64,000 nt of DNA from assembly GCA_036245805.1 (NCBI GenBank), contig BTRK01000002.1:28017067-28081066 (forward strand), in the 5' to 3' direction. The stretch is from Pristionchus mayeri (taxonomy: Eukaryota; Nematoda; Chromadorea; Rhabditida; Neodiplogasteridae). Positions within the stretch are counted from its first letter, which is position 1, and the number at the start of each line of letters is the position of its first letter. The notes below the pieces were generated by a model. It was not told the DNA's origin. It searched no databases and worked only from the letters and a program-made list of their open reading frames with translations. This document shows positions 11,301 to 22,736 of this stretch, piece after piece. Position numbers and translations under genes: made by a program.

Positions 11301-14200
11301 ATTTTCTTTCTCGGCGTCCTCTATTTCCTGCTCGTCCTGAATAGCCTCTTGACACCGTGACACATTTCACGAAACTTTTTGTCGCAAAAGAAGCTAGATA
11401 CGCAATTTCCCGCTACTTCCTTTGCTGTCACTCCGCAGCGCCTACTATTAGTAGAGCGAGGTCATAGATCCTGTACGGTACTAGTTTTAGCTTAGTTTTA
11501 AACGAATATCTGCTTTCTGCTTTTCTTTCTCTCCAGCCTGATCGGCGAGAGAGCACGCAGAATGAAGAGAGTCGTTTCTTGCGAAGTCAACCCTACCCGA
11601 CGCCTTGCACTGAAACGGGCACTTCCCCACGTCCCCTACCACCGATGTGTCTACTACGCAATCTCTCGAGCTCAGTGATACTCGTTAAAAAAACGCAGGT
11701 GAATTACGGGAATGGCAAAGCTTGTTTATTACGTAGCCGCATTTCCTCGCAGTGTTTGCATGTGCAAGCTGTTTCATTCCGAGGAGCGGAGCGTTCACTT
11801 CCACACGGGACCTTCCCCTACCGTACTCTCCTGCAGAACCCTCCCCTTGATTTCTCGAACTCTCTCGTTGCTACATGTGCCCGTTCCTTGAAACGTGCAC
11901 TTCTGACGAAATCGGAGGTGCGCTGTCTAAGGGAGTGTAGGAGGGCTTTCGATTCTCTAACCGCCAAGAGTCAAGCCCGAATGGAGAAGGACATTCTCGA
12001 CTCTGGAGGGGAACTTATCCCCTCCTGATTCAGTCATGCTCCATTGACCATGTGACCTCACTGCTGAGCAGGAAGGAATTTCACAGTGGGGCGCACTGCT
12101 TCGTTGAGACCAGGAAGTAAAAAGGCAGTCGTGATACCTGCCTGACTGGGCTAAAATAGGCCCCGCTGGCTTATGATCACGCCTAGACCGCTGGCCAGCC
12201 ACGGTATAAACACGTGTGCTGCATTATTTATCGTATGCAAAGCACAACCACGGCCCAAAATATGTCTGGGGTAGAAGATACAGACCGCTTCGATGCAGAA
12301 AGTGTGCGGATAAACAGACCAATACCAAATGGGCATGTAACGGTCTTCTTTAAAGTCTCCTAACTGCTTCTGCCTGTGCAGGAAACCCCCGTGGTTCTAT
12401 GAATCAGCAAGTGACCATGCGTAATATTTTGTTCGTGAGCGAAATCGCATATTTAGCGCCTGTTCACCAGACGGAAATAGCCGCTCAGAGTTCACCCAGC
12501 GACTCGCTTCAATGGCTTTTTGTCTTGCATTGCATTGCATGGGATGGAGGGGCGCGTGGGCGATGCAGACCATTCCCATGTGCACAGTTCTCCCTCTCGT
12601 ATGCATGTGTGTTCACGTCAATCGACGCGGAAAGTGGCATCAGAGGCCTTGTAATTTCGAAATTTCCATCGCAGACCAATTTTGGGGGGCTACGCTGCGC
12701 GGATATCCCAGGGATTATCGCCCGCTTCCAATAAGGAAGTGCGGGACTCGCGAACTGACCATAGACACGTCAACTTGCGCTTGATAATCCCCCTAATCCC
12801 TGTAGCGGGGGCCGAGGCGATGTGCTGATGCGAGGTACACACTCAGTAGTGCTATCTCTCATCGGGCGCGAGGACTAGAGTGTACGGTAAATGGGGAGTG
12901 CGCGGTCTTGATGTCCACTAGGCCGGGAAGCCCTTTATCCTTCCGCCTCCGCGCGAGTGATCCTGATCTGTATTTTGACCAGTAAAAACATAGAAAACTA
13001 AAAATATTCGGACACATTCGGATATATCTATGTTTGGGTAGTTCAATGTCCAAATTGGGAAAAACAGCCCGGAACCCAGAGCTGATAACGCCTACTCATG
13101 TACTCCCATGTCCTTGTGCAGCAGGATATATTCAAACCACTTCCGGGGCAACATGTTGTCCAGTACTCTCGATTCCAAGCTGCTGTGCTAAATTGAGACC
13201 CGGTAGTGGGCTTTGCGCGGGCGTCCTTGTGTCAAATCAACAATTATTCGCGGGCCCTCGCTTTCCGGAACAATGACCATGTTTGTTAATTCCGTACTCG
13301 TGGCTTCCTAGAACAAATTTGTGGGCGACCTTCATTTCTTCCGCATCATACCCGAACGCATGCTCTTCTGTTCTATGCGTCATGGCCAAATATGCATCCA
13401 TCGGACTACTGTGGTTTCGAAAGAGATGGGATCTTAGTCCCTTTCCCACGATGTACCTATGGCCGCATGAAATATGCATGGTGGAGGCAAGAACACGCTT
13501 TTTGCAATGTTCTTCTTCCGGGAACGAATATGAAATATTGAGTCTGTTATCTCTAGTTTCAACGTGATCTCTCCCATCGGAAGGCATCTGTTGTACACCA
13601 ACCAGGAACCAAAAATACCAACAGAGTGACACGTCTTCATGTCGTCGTCGTCGTTGAGATCCCACATGAAGATATCTCTCCCAATCCCTCTCCAATTTTT
13701 CCTGAATCGCGTGGGAAACAAATTAATATTGTATGGGAGTGCACCAGATGCAGCTAAAAGTGTCTCTCATAGAGGGAAGTACCGATTGGACTCTCGAGTG
13801 CCCTATAGGAGACATGTGCATACGGTAATGGGAATACGGTAGGTGAGACCATGGGGATCAGGATGCTGCAGGCTGTGTGTGACGCTGATCCCGTGGTACC
13901 GAGAGATCGCGAATCCAGGCAATAAGGAAATGGTTTCTTCTGCCCGAGATAAGCATGTTTACTGTGGCAAAGCTGATAGAGAGAGAGGTGTACACAAGCT
14001 TGCATGAAACTAACGAGACCAGCGAGACAGGTGGATAAGAAGAACGTAACTGTGATATCTATAGATCTAGTAATCTTTAATAATATTTTAACAATAATAA
14101 TAAAATAAATAAAATCTGAAACGATACAAACAGCGCAAACTTTTCACCAACATCATCTGAACATCGTCAGATATTTTCGAAAAATATTCAGTCAGCTCAA
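8330..14200. other. Long gene-free stretch
   Basis: I see no exon chain here that I can support on either strand. Open frames up to about 150 codons occur (for example 11579-12028 on plus and 13237-13695 on minus), but none resembles a known family or connects through splice sites in phase. A GAGAGAGCACGCAGAATGAA hairpin half lies near 11540-11575. A short frame at 10649-10756 (MPSLKCAKKQKVVYGCMRDQ) has gene-like codon use but no recognisable homology. Poorly conserved genes or decayed transposons could be hidden here. Confidence 0.4.
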
Positions 14201-14208
14201 ATGGGGCT

Positions 14209-14460
14209 TAAAGGAGGAGTAAATGCAAACGCGCGCCCGGTTGGAATATGTTTCACCTAGAGACGAACTCTCTTCAAGTCGCGTGCTATATCGCCCTCTT
14301 CCCTGAGCTTTCCCTGATCTGGCTTCCAGCCAACTAGCTATAACTCTGTTCGGAATGGAGATATCAATGTGAAAATTTCGGAGCTTCTTATCGTTGTGGA
14401 GCTCTAGGCCGTGCATGTAATAACTTAACAAATTCAATTTTGAGTTTGCTCCTCCTTTAA
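14209..14460. repeat. Small inverted-repeat element
   Basis: TTAAAGGAGGAGTAAATGC at the left is mirrored by TTTGCTCCTCCTTTAACG at the right, giving terminal inverted repeats of roughly 18 bases around a 250-base body with no coding capacity. It resembles a MITE, but only one copy was noticed. Confidence 0.4.
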
Positions 14461-14649
14461 CGAGGGATGATCGCCGTCAATTTCACAGCCGACAGCAATC
14501 GACCATAATTTATCGGGAATCCCGTCTAGTAAAGATCGGCTAGAGCTGTTACTTCTCACAGAAATCGTGAAAAACACGTGCAGGGCCTGTACGACTTCAA
14601 ATCCCATCCTGATCGGGACTTACGATAGAATCTCCTCGGGTGAGGTCGC

Positions 14650-14815
14650 ACAAGTTGTGAACAGGCTGGCTGTGAACTTGTGTGCCCTCACCCATGCGCT
14701 CAAATCAATTTACAACTTGTAAACAAGTCTGATTGGCATGTTTACAAGTTGGCGTGAGCGTCGGAGAGACACACAAGTTTCAAACAAGACTGCTTACAAC
14801 TTGTCCGATTACATC
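14650..14815. repeat. ACAAGTTGTAAACAAG repeat cluster
   Basis: Several direct and inverted versions of ACAAGTTGTAAACAAG occur within 165 bases (CACAAGTTGTGAACAGG, ACAACTTGTAAACAAGTC, GTTTACAAGTTGG, ACACAAGTTTCAAACAAG). The same unit builds the foldback at 57059-57361. Confidence 0.55.
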
Positions 14816-15434
14816 CGATCGGCCTTTATGCCTTTTTTTCTCATTTTTCTTCTTCGTTCTTTAAACACCATTCCTGATCTTGATGCTTCACCAATATTGG
14901 CGAATTATGCCACCAATCAACCAATAAAGGTACCTTCTCTAGCCATTGCTCGGAAACCCCAAAATGATCAAATCCCTCGTGTACTTCGGTCTTAGCTCAA
15001 GACTAACTCGAGAAGCCATGCTGTACACGAAACTGCACAACCTTTGAAGCCCGGTTGAACCTCTAAAGAGTCGCTCACTCTCATCTAACGTTAATCTGGG
15101 CAAATATAATTCGCATAAACTGTTTATGTCATGACAAATTGATCGGGAGTAATCAATAATCGATAGAGAGTGCACTTGACGAGGAGCGATCCGTTTTTAG
15201 AAACTCTTAGCATGTGGATGCTCTACTTCATCCGTACATCTTGTACTCGAGACGACATATGTCAACTTCCTACTCTTGCTACGTTGCTGCAGTGAAGTGA
15301 AGGGACTAAATGGAGAGATGGGCTAGCTGTCAAGGATCTCTCTTCTCTCGTTCTAGCCTGTCTTTACTTCTTCCTTTTGGGTTCCGGGACTCTGCTAAGC
15401 GCGCGAGAGATTAGTTGCACCCAGCGGGATCCCA

Positions 15435-15910
15435 TCATCGCGCACGAAACATGCGGAAGAGATTGTCTACAGCTGATATCACGCCCGTCCGGCATGTAGG
15501 CTCCCACTTTCTGGCTCTGCATTCCTGGACCACACATACTACACCCAGCCTACTTCCCGGATCCGGATAATCAGCACTAATCTTCTCGAGTACGCTGTAA
15601 AACCAGTGAATCATCTGCATATGTGAAGAGCTCGAAGAGATTGTCTACAGCTGATAGAGCGACCAGCCGGATGAGAACCAATAAAGTACCCTTCTTCAGT
15701 ATTTTCAGGTTTCCACACTGTCAAAACGTACGAAAATACTGCTGGTATTAATTTTGGTTCTCATCCGACCTAGTATCGTCCCTCCGGTAGTTAGGAACCA
15801 ACTCCGCATTTGCATTCCTTGATCACACACACTACACCCACACTACTTCCTGGTTCCGGATAATCGACACTAATCTTCGCGATTACGCTGCCAAAACTAG
15901 TGAATCATCT
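15435..15910. repeat. Diverged tandem duplication with an inserted palindrome
   Basis: GAAGAGATTGTCTACAGCTG appears at about 15452 and again at about 15632. A second shared block (CACACTACACCCA, TTCCGGATAATC, AGTGAATCATCTG) occurs near 15530-15620 and 15800-15915. Between them, 15669-15777 is flanked by GGATGAGAACCA and TTGGTTCTCATCCGACCTAG, a diverged ATGACGTCAT-family MITE lacking the central motif. The rest of 15911-16724 holds nothing I can name. Confidence 0.5.
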
Positions 15911-16724
15911 GAATATGCTTCTGCACAATCTCGGACAAATTCCGACATCTGCATCACCTCTTATGTTGCTGCATTAACAATTACTACTAGAATACGTAAA
16001 CGTATTCCGCCAAAGATGTATTCCAGTGATAGGTGACCCGTATCCTAGTAGGGAGTACCTCGCAAATGGTTCTTCATTACTGCTTTGTCCAGGATGATCA
16101 GAAGCCACAACTGCACGATTAAGTCTGCTAAGCGAGCAGCTTCTTCAAGCTCCAGCACTGTCGTCAGTGCTCTCTGATCCCCTCACACTAGGACGATCGG
16201 TGCCTTTACTCTCAAAATATGAAACGTTAAAATAGACAGAACCAAGCCTTGAAGCAGTGAGTTTTCCGCTGATCTCTGACGACACGATCGCAAAGTGGAA
16301 CCTGAAAGAGGGGGGAATTCACTCCTACTTGTAACTGGTAATCTTTATCAGTGGAACAACTTCCATTTTTCTACCATCACAATTCCCCTTCAGACCCCGC
16401 CCTTTCTCATAAAGTGACTGCGTGCGCCACTCGAAAAAGGACTGCCTCTATCGCTCCGCAACGCGGAAGTTTCTCCTCCACGAACGAGGCTTTCGAAAGG
16501 GGAGATTAGGCTCCGCCCCCCGATTCGATTCCGGAAGGGGGTCCACACATTCGAGTCATTGTGCCCCGTCGTCCGAGACTCCTGGCGGTTCACGGTTGCC
16601 CCTTCTTTCTTCTTCCACTGACTACCCCGCCCCTTCCCGGGACAACCCCCTTCTTCTCCTTCCTCTTCCCCCTCTCCCTCCTCCCTTCCTCCCTCCGCCT
16701 CGCTCCACCCCTCTCAGCGCCAGT

Positions 16725-19700
16725 ATGCCGTCCACCTCCGAACCATCCACCAGCTCAGCTCAATCCTCTCCAAGCATCACCACTCTGACCCGACGCGCGC
16801 CCCACCGAACACCCGAAGCTTCTGAGTACAGTAGCCAGCTGCATCATCGACAGCAGCACGAGGAGTCCGTGCGTGCGGACAAGTCGGCTACCGTAACCGC
16901 GCGCTTCTTCGGCGTCAATCGAGGACTGAGCTTCGGATCGAGATATCTGCTAATCATGAATGTGATCTTGCTGTCTTCCATCCGGACTTCATTGGCTTCT
17001 GGTGAGCTTTTGCCACTTGTGATCCATTAGGGAAAGCTTTTGGAGTCTGGCACTTCGGGGGGCTTCCGATTCATCACTTAGCGCCAGTGATCTATCGTTT
17101 TACTGATCTCGAGTTGATAAACTGCGCAAATATGCGAGTTTTGCCGACGGCTCTTATTGTGCCTGATAACAAGAGTGTATCTTGATATGTGCATTAGGCG
17201 CGCGTGCTGATAGGCAGGGAAAAGAGTACGCGATCTGGGCCTTCCTTGATTTCTTGATGTCATCCGATTCACTATTCTTTCTTCCTCCCTACGCATCCTT
17301 CTTTACGCATTGCATTCCATTGATCGTGACGTAGTGACCCGTAATCCTCTTCTCGAATATTATGGGTTGATCCCATCATTGAAATTGCTATCACAAACTG
17401 CATCACACCCTGCGCTGATTCTCCTCATTCTTGCAAAATTGCATAGGCTCGAAGCCGAACGTCTCATTTTCGTGCCGATATTATGCGGGGAAGCCCCGTA
17501 ATCTTTAAAGATGGCGGAAAATATGAGGCTCTGGCCGCTCCCCACAACAAACGTAGCAGGAAGTAGAATTATGAGAGTGTCAAATCCTACAGATTATCCA
17601 GAGCGATTCAGGAAACCATCATCTTTAAAGATGCGCTCACGTCATTAGGAATCTTCGTGGGAATTGCTATTACTAGCTAGCTGCTCTAGTGTCAAAGTTC
17701 ACTAGGAAAGGGAGTGATGCGCGCTGTCCTATTGCTGCTTTTTTCGGGTCCTTTCGATGTTTCATCGCGACATTTCGTGACGGGTCGGGTATTCGATAGT
17801 CAGGGCGGAATTCGCAAGCAGTGTGGGGGTCACACAAACTTCGTTCCGGGTCCGGGTCTCTGCATTTCCGAGTAGATCCTAGTATGACGAGTGGGGAAAA
17901 GTGGACTGAATCGGGCTGATATCTGGAAGTGCAATGGCCAATTTCAGTTCGCTGCTTCAACACTGAGACGGGCAACAGCATAGAAGGCGCTGATTATCAC
18001 AGAGTGCGCGGAGTCGACCACAGGTACTGTTCCTTTATGCTGTTGGGCACTTTTGTGACCTCGTTCTATCGGCACAGCCCTGCGCCTGTACCTCTAGTTC
18101 CTCATTGTTGTACTTGTTCTGGATGTTTTCGCCTAGGCACAAAGTCGAACCGATCGTTAGTGTTCGGGCATTTTGTAGGGCGGATATAAAGGAAGTTCAA
18201 ATAGTGAGAGAAAGATCGAACGGGACAAATTTCGAGAAATCTTGAGAGTGATCGTGGTGATCAGTTGTAGTGCAGCAGACTCGGCTAGGAGTAAACAAGC
18301 GAACGATTAAGCCTAAGCTAAGCCTAATTGCAGAACTTGCGCTATCGAGTGCAGGGACGACCCGTCCTGCCTCGCTTTCGAGTACAACGTGAAAGAGAAG
18401 CTCTGCTTCCTCAAGAGTAGGAGTCTCTCGGGGACGCTGCAGAAGAACGACGATACGATGGTCGGATTCTGTCTCGATGAAGGTTGGTTGGCCAATCAAG
18501 ACTAATTAAGTGCCACTTCGAGTATTTCCCGGGGCCAATTATACAAAGAAAAAAAATGAAATCTCGAGGGATTCCCTTCCTTGTTGATATGCCAATTAAG
18601 TTTTTCCAGTTAGTCATATTTTGCATGCAGTCGGCTAAGCTAACGGCAGTCTTGCACGGTGTCTTGTTGATCATGATCCGACCAATACAGCATAAATCCC
18701 CTGAATCAGGCTTACAAGTTCCATAGCGCTACCGCGTGCACTCTTCTTCTCCCCCTCGCCTCTCTTCTTTCTCTGCCCCCCTGGGGAACTACAGGCTGGG
18801 GCCTGTTTTCTCTGTAGTGTAGCAGCACACGAGTGTAGCAATAATGTTGATGGTATTTCGAACCTTGGACCCGGGGCTTCAGGGAAAGTCTATGATGGTG
18901 AGACGATATTTCAAAAGCTTCCGATTCTTGCACAGCGATCACCTCAATTTCCTGATTCGAAATCCTTTCAAAGGCAAATTTTTGGGAATAGGTTGTTCGA
19001 CTTTTGCACCCGATACATTCCACCCCCTCTGATTGAGATGGCATTTTGTGAGGGAGGAGAGGCGGAAATCAAATTTCCTACAACACTTGCTGATATCTCC
19101 TTGAACGCGCTGGGTCCCGAGGGGATCGGCGTGCCGCATCATTTCCGGGGTTTCTCGAAACTTACTGTAGACGGGGCAACTTTTATTGGCTTACTGTAGC
19201 TCAACGGGTCCGGGTTGGTACGTGCTGAAATAGATGTCATTTTGAGTCAGTGTATCTATTTCGAGTCGTTATTCGTTCAGGATAGCCCTCTTACTAGCGA
19301 TGAAATTGAGTTCTTTGCTGAAGGCGAGGAAGGAGGGTGACTATCGGAGATGCAGCCATGTGCTCTGAGTGACGTGGCCTTCTCTCCCTTCCGGTCTGTT
19401 CTACAGTCCAGCCACGCCTTGACATCATGGCTGCGGCTAGTCTCTGCTGCACTAACCGGAAGCCAGCCTAGATGCGGGTTCCGGTTCCCCCTCACTCGAA
19501 TCCCGCGCGCTTCGACCCATTGCGAGGACATCCGAACTCCCTTCTTCCTTTCCGAACCCACACCACCATCATTTCCGTAAGCGTTTAGACCCGAAGTGAG
19601 ACTGAGGGGGCGCTAAGAAGAAACAGATGGGAAATACGCGGCGGCTCTCGACCCACAATGCTGCTATCTCCTCTCCCCTGGGAGATTAGTTTAGGTGGCC

Positions 19701-20389
19701 CGCCACTTTGGGGGCGCGACGGGTGCTATAACTTCTAGGAAAGTGACGCGAGAAGAGATCTGCCCAATGTTGTGCATTTGAATGTGAATTCGTCCGGAAG
19801 TTGTTGCCACACACAGCACATGGCTTGCGGTGTGGGTGGAGGTGGCTTGGTGGTGGTGTTCGCTGGGGCTGACACAGTCTGTGGAAATACCATATTCACG
19901 CTTCGTTTCCGAAAACGCGCCGAGGCACCAGAATCCAGAGGTGGTGGGCCTTGGGGACCGTAAATCGCCCAGCCGTGAAGAAGGGATTCTGACGCACGAC
20001 GACAATTGACCATTATTGCAGATGATGAGCAGAGAGATCGCTTCTACAACCATGAGATAGATGGTCCAATCGCTCACGAGGAACCCGACGTAGAGGGAGA
20101 AGACTGTCGCGCACTCTGCATGAGCAAAGACAAGGTACGGTAGTCTATCGAGAACTGGGCGCCCGTACAATTGAGGGAGGAAATAGAAGGCGTGCTACGA
20201 AAAACAGGACTGAGAACTAATTGTGGTTGATTCCAGGCCACAATCTACTCGTGGACTCCGGCCGATCCGGAAGATGACGAATCCTCGGTCGGGTTGTGCA
20301 AGTGCATCGAGTCCATCAAGTCCATCTCGCTCAACTTCAACACCTACTCTGGTTTTCTGCCCCAGAAACGGCATAAATTCCGCTTCTGA
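16725..20389 (+). CDS. PAN/apple-domain protein
   Basis: Five exons, 16725-17001, 17948-18023, 18334-18482, 20022-20134 and 20237-20389, join in phase to 255 residues. A Ser/Thr-rich leader precedes a hydrophobic stretch (about residues 74-92, YLLIMNVILLSSIRTSLAS), likely a signal anchor or late signal peptide. Next comes a PAN domain (about 94-166) with the six expected cysteines at 95, 120, 124, 130, 142 and 164, including CAIECRDDPSCLAFEYN. PAN domains bind proteins or carbohydrates outside the cell, and nematodes use them in cuticle and apical matrix proteins. Residues 170-245 resemble a degenerate second PAN (CRALC, then GLCKCIES) with fewer cysteines. The start is uncertain because the frame stays open upstream to 16422 through a proline-rich stretch. 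I cannot assign an orthologue. Confidence 0.75.
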
Positions 20390-21560
20390 GCGCCGCATCC
20401 GTCGTTTGCTAGAGTGTCGTTGTACTGTACATTAGGTCATGTTGCCTTGCATATCGAGTGTGTGGTCCCACTCCATCATCTCTTCTATAAGTTATCCGCT
20501 CTCTTCCCCAGCCATTGGCTCCTTTCATTGAGTGCTAACACCCCCGTTCATAGGTCGCTAGTAGTGTTGTGCTGACAGATGATCTATTCCAATCTTGCCT
20601 TTTTACCGTAGTCCCGATGATTCCCCAGATAACCGATTCGACAAAGTTCAAAGATCAAAGCGCGGGTAGCTCCGATCGATCATCTCCCTATTGTCCCCTA
20701 CTGATCTCCCTAGATCGATCTCATGCCCCCGAAAAGACAAAGTATTCGTGCCACCTCCATTTTCGGGTTTCTCATTTCATGTTCAACTTTTCGAAGAATT
20801 CCGGCGCTTCAGAGCCGCCAAATTACTGCTCGTTTTCCATTGTCTAGAAATCGAACATTCTATACTTCGTCGTTTCTCAAAGAGTAATAAACGCAGTTCA
20901 TACTGAATTCAACCGTTCCATCCATACATTATTCCCACAGTTATATGCAGCGGAATGAGCAATTTCCATCACAGAGGGGCTATTTTGAGCGTGGAGGCGA
21001 GAATGCGAAAGGGAGAGCGGAACGTGCAGTCATAAATGGCCTCCAGTACTTGCCAAACCATCTAAGACATGTACTTCCTTCTTCGTCAATGGGCAACACA
21101 ATTCCTTCCCCTGCCAATAACCTACTTTGGCTCGAACTTTGCAACATGTCAGCATCCGGTCATTTCATTAAATTTTACGACTTTCTGCATCATCTTCATG
21201 CCATCGGGAACTCACGTCAGTTAGCGATAGGGATTCTTTACTGTTTTTTCTTGCCGATCTGCCTCTGTCGGCCTGCTCGATTAGAGTCTCAGCGGCTTAT
21301 GATGTGCCTGCCTCCCCCAAATCGCGCGCTCAGTTTACGAGGATGGAAAAGCAAAAAATAGCACATCATCGTTTGATTACACGACGCGGCTTTGCTTCCT
21401 CGTCCAGAATCCAGTAATGAAACCAGGGAATCACAAGGAAATGGAAATGATCATGACCGATTGCGTCAAACAGAATCAAATGACCAGATTGCGCTGCAGG
21501 CTAGTGCACGTTGATATGTTTCGCTGCTTCGCTGCACCCCAGGTTGCGAATTTGAAGTGT

Positions 21561-21690
21561 GGGGTTTCCTTATTGGAAAATTTGCGTTTCATTTTCAGAT
21601 ATGTTTCACGTGCACTATGCATATGACCTATATAGCGCACATGAAAAATATCTGAAAACGATACAAAAATTTTCCAATAAGAGAACCGTA
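21561..21690. repeat. MITE, TTATTGGAAAATTT family, copy 2
   Basis: TTCCTTATTGGAAAATTTGC at the left is matched by AAAATTTTCCAATAAGAGAA at the right. Inner half-sites CAGATATGTTTCACGTG and CATGAAAAATATCTG pair as well. About 130 bases, non-coding, same family as 299-433 and 44793-44934. Confidence 0.7.
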
Positions 21691-22538
21691 TTGAAGTGTT
21701 TTGTTTCTCCGTGCGAATCGAGAGGTTGGGAAGATCGTGTGGAATACCTAATAGGCCAGTGGGGGGACAAGGAAGTAGTGGACCTGACTCATGCCCACAT
21801 TTCTGCTCCATTGCTCGCCTTCTTACTCTGCAATTGCGACTACATCGAAGACGATGTCAGAATCGGGAAGAGGAGAGGGATATCCGGGCAAGGATAGGTA
21901 GGAGGAAGTGAACCCCACCACTTCACTATGTACCCTGCCTATTCAAACCTGGATGATGTTTCAATGGGAAGGCCTGCGTCATTTATGGGAAGCCTTCTTG
22001 AAAAGCACTCCATATACTCTAAACAGAACGAGCTCAATGGAAAACGGCAAAATGGAACCATAGCAAATTACACCTCATTTAGCTTTTCTCCTCTAGTTTA
22101 CTTGCTGATAATTAGGCATTAGACTTAACTTCAGTCTGGACCTCCGAGTTGCAGGCTCGTGAAGGGTGCATGGGGAAGTAAATCCCGTTTTCCTTCTCCT
22201 GACAGATTCCCAAATGTCGCGCATCCGGGGCATTTATAGGAGAGGTCTCCTAAAGGTTCACCTTAGCGTGATCTCCTGTCTGCTCCACTCTAGGTGCCCT
22301 TTCCAGGTAACTGTCTTGGCCGGGGAATGTGCTTACGCATGCGCTTTAGGAGTTGCGCTTTCGCAATAACTTGCTTCCGCTCGCTTGGTTTTTCCGTGTT
22401 CTACGATTTCCCGTCGCCTTTTGAAAGGAGAGGAGAGAGAGAGAGAGGGTAGGTCAAGTAGCACGAGCCCGGAATAGCCGGCCGAATGAATGAAAGACCC
22501 CGGAAACTGCCTACGTTGCAGCGAGAGCAAACTAAAAA

Positions 22539-22736
22539 TGGCGAAGAACGCACCCCGAAAGCCGGATTTAGACGGGCCGGCAATTGCGCGTCTTCCTCGT
22601 CATCGTCGAGAGGATTCAGAATCAAGACGTCCTCATTCTTCATCCGAAAGAGGTCGACTACATGCACTCTCATTCCAGTACAGTCTACATGAAGCCATAG
22701 AAGCCGTCTGGGGTATCGTCGCGGGCTATTTTTAGT
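22539..22736 (+). CDS. Possible small basic protein, unrecognised
   Basis: A 65-codon frame begins MAKNAPRKPDLDGPAIARL after an AAAA context at its ATG. It is rich in Arg and Ser in the middle (RHRREDSESRRPHSSSERGR) and ends with a short hydrophobic segment (AVWGIVAGYF). Codon use looks more gene-like than that of neighbouring frames. A GT donor (GGGTATCG) within the last ten codons could instead mark a spliced first exon, but I found no convincing next exon. No family recognised; it may be spurious. Confidence 0.25.

Noticed and set aside
11579..12028. 149-codon plus-strand frame
   Set aside because: Begins at a non-ATG start and has no recognisable motif; part overlaps a repeated hairpin half.
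13237..13695. 152-codon minus-strand frame
   Set aside because: No domain, exon neighbours or signal features; several other frames in the region are of similar length by chance.
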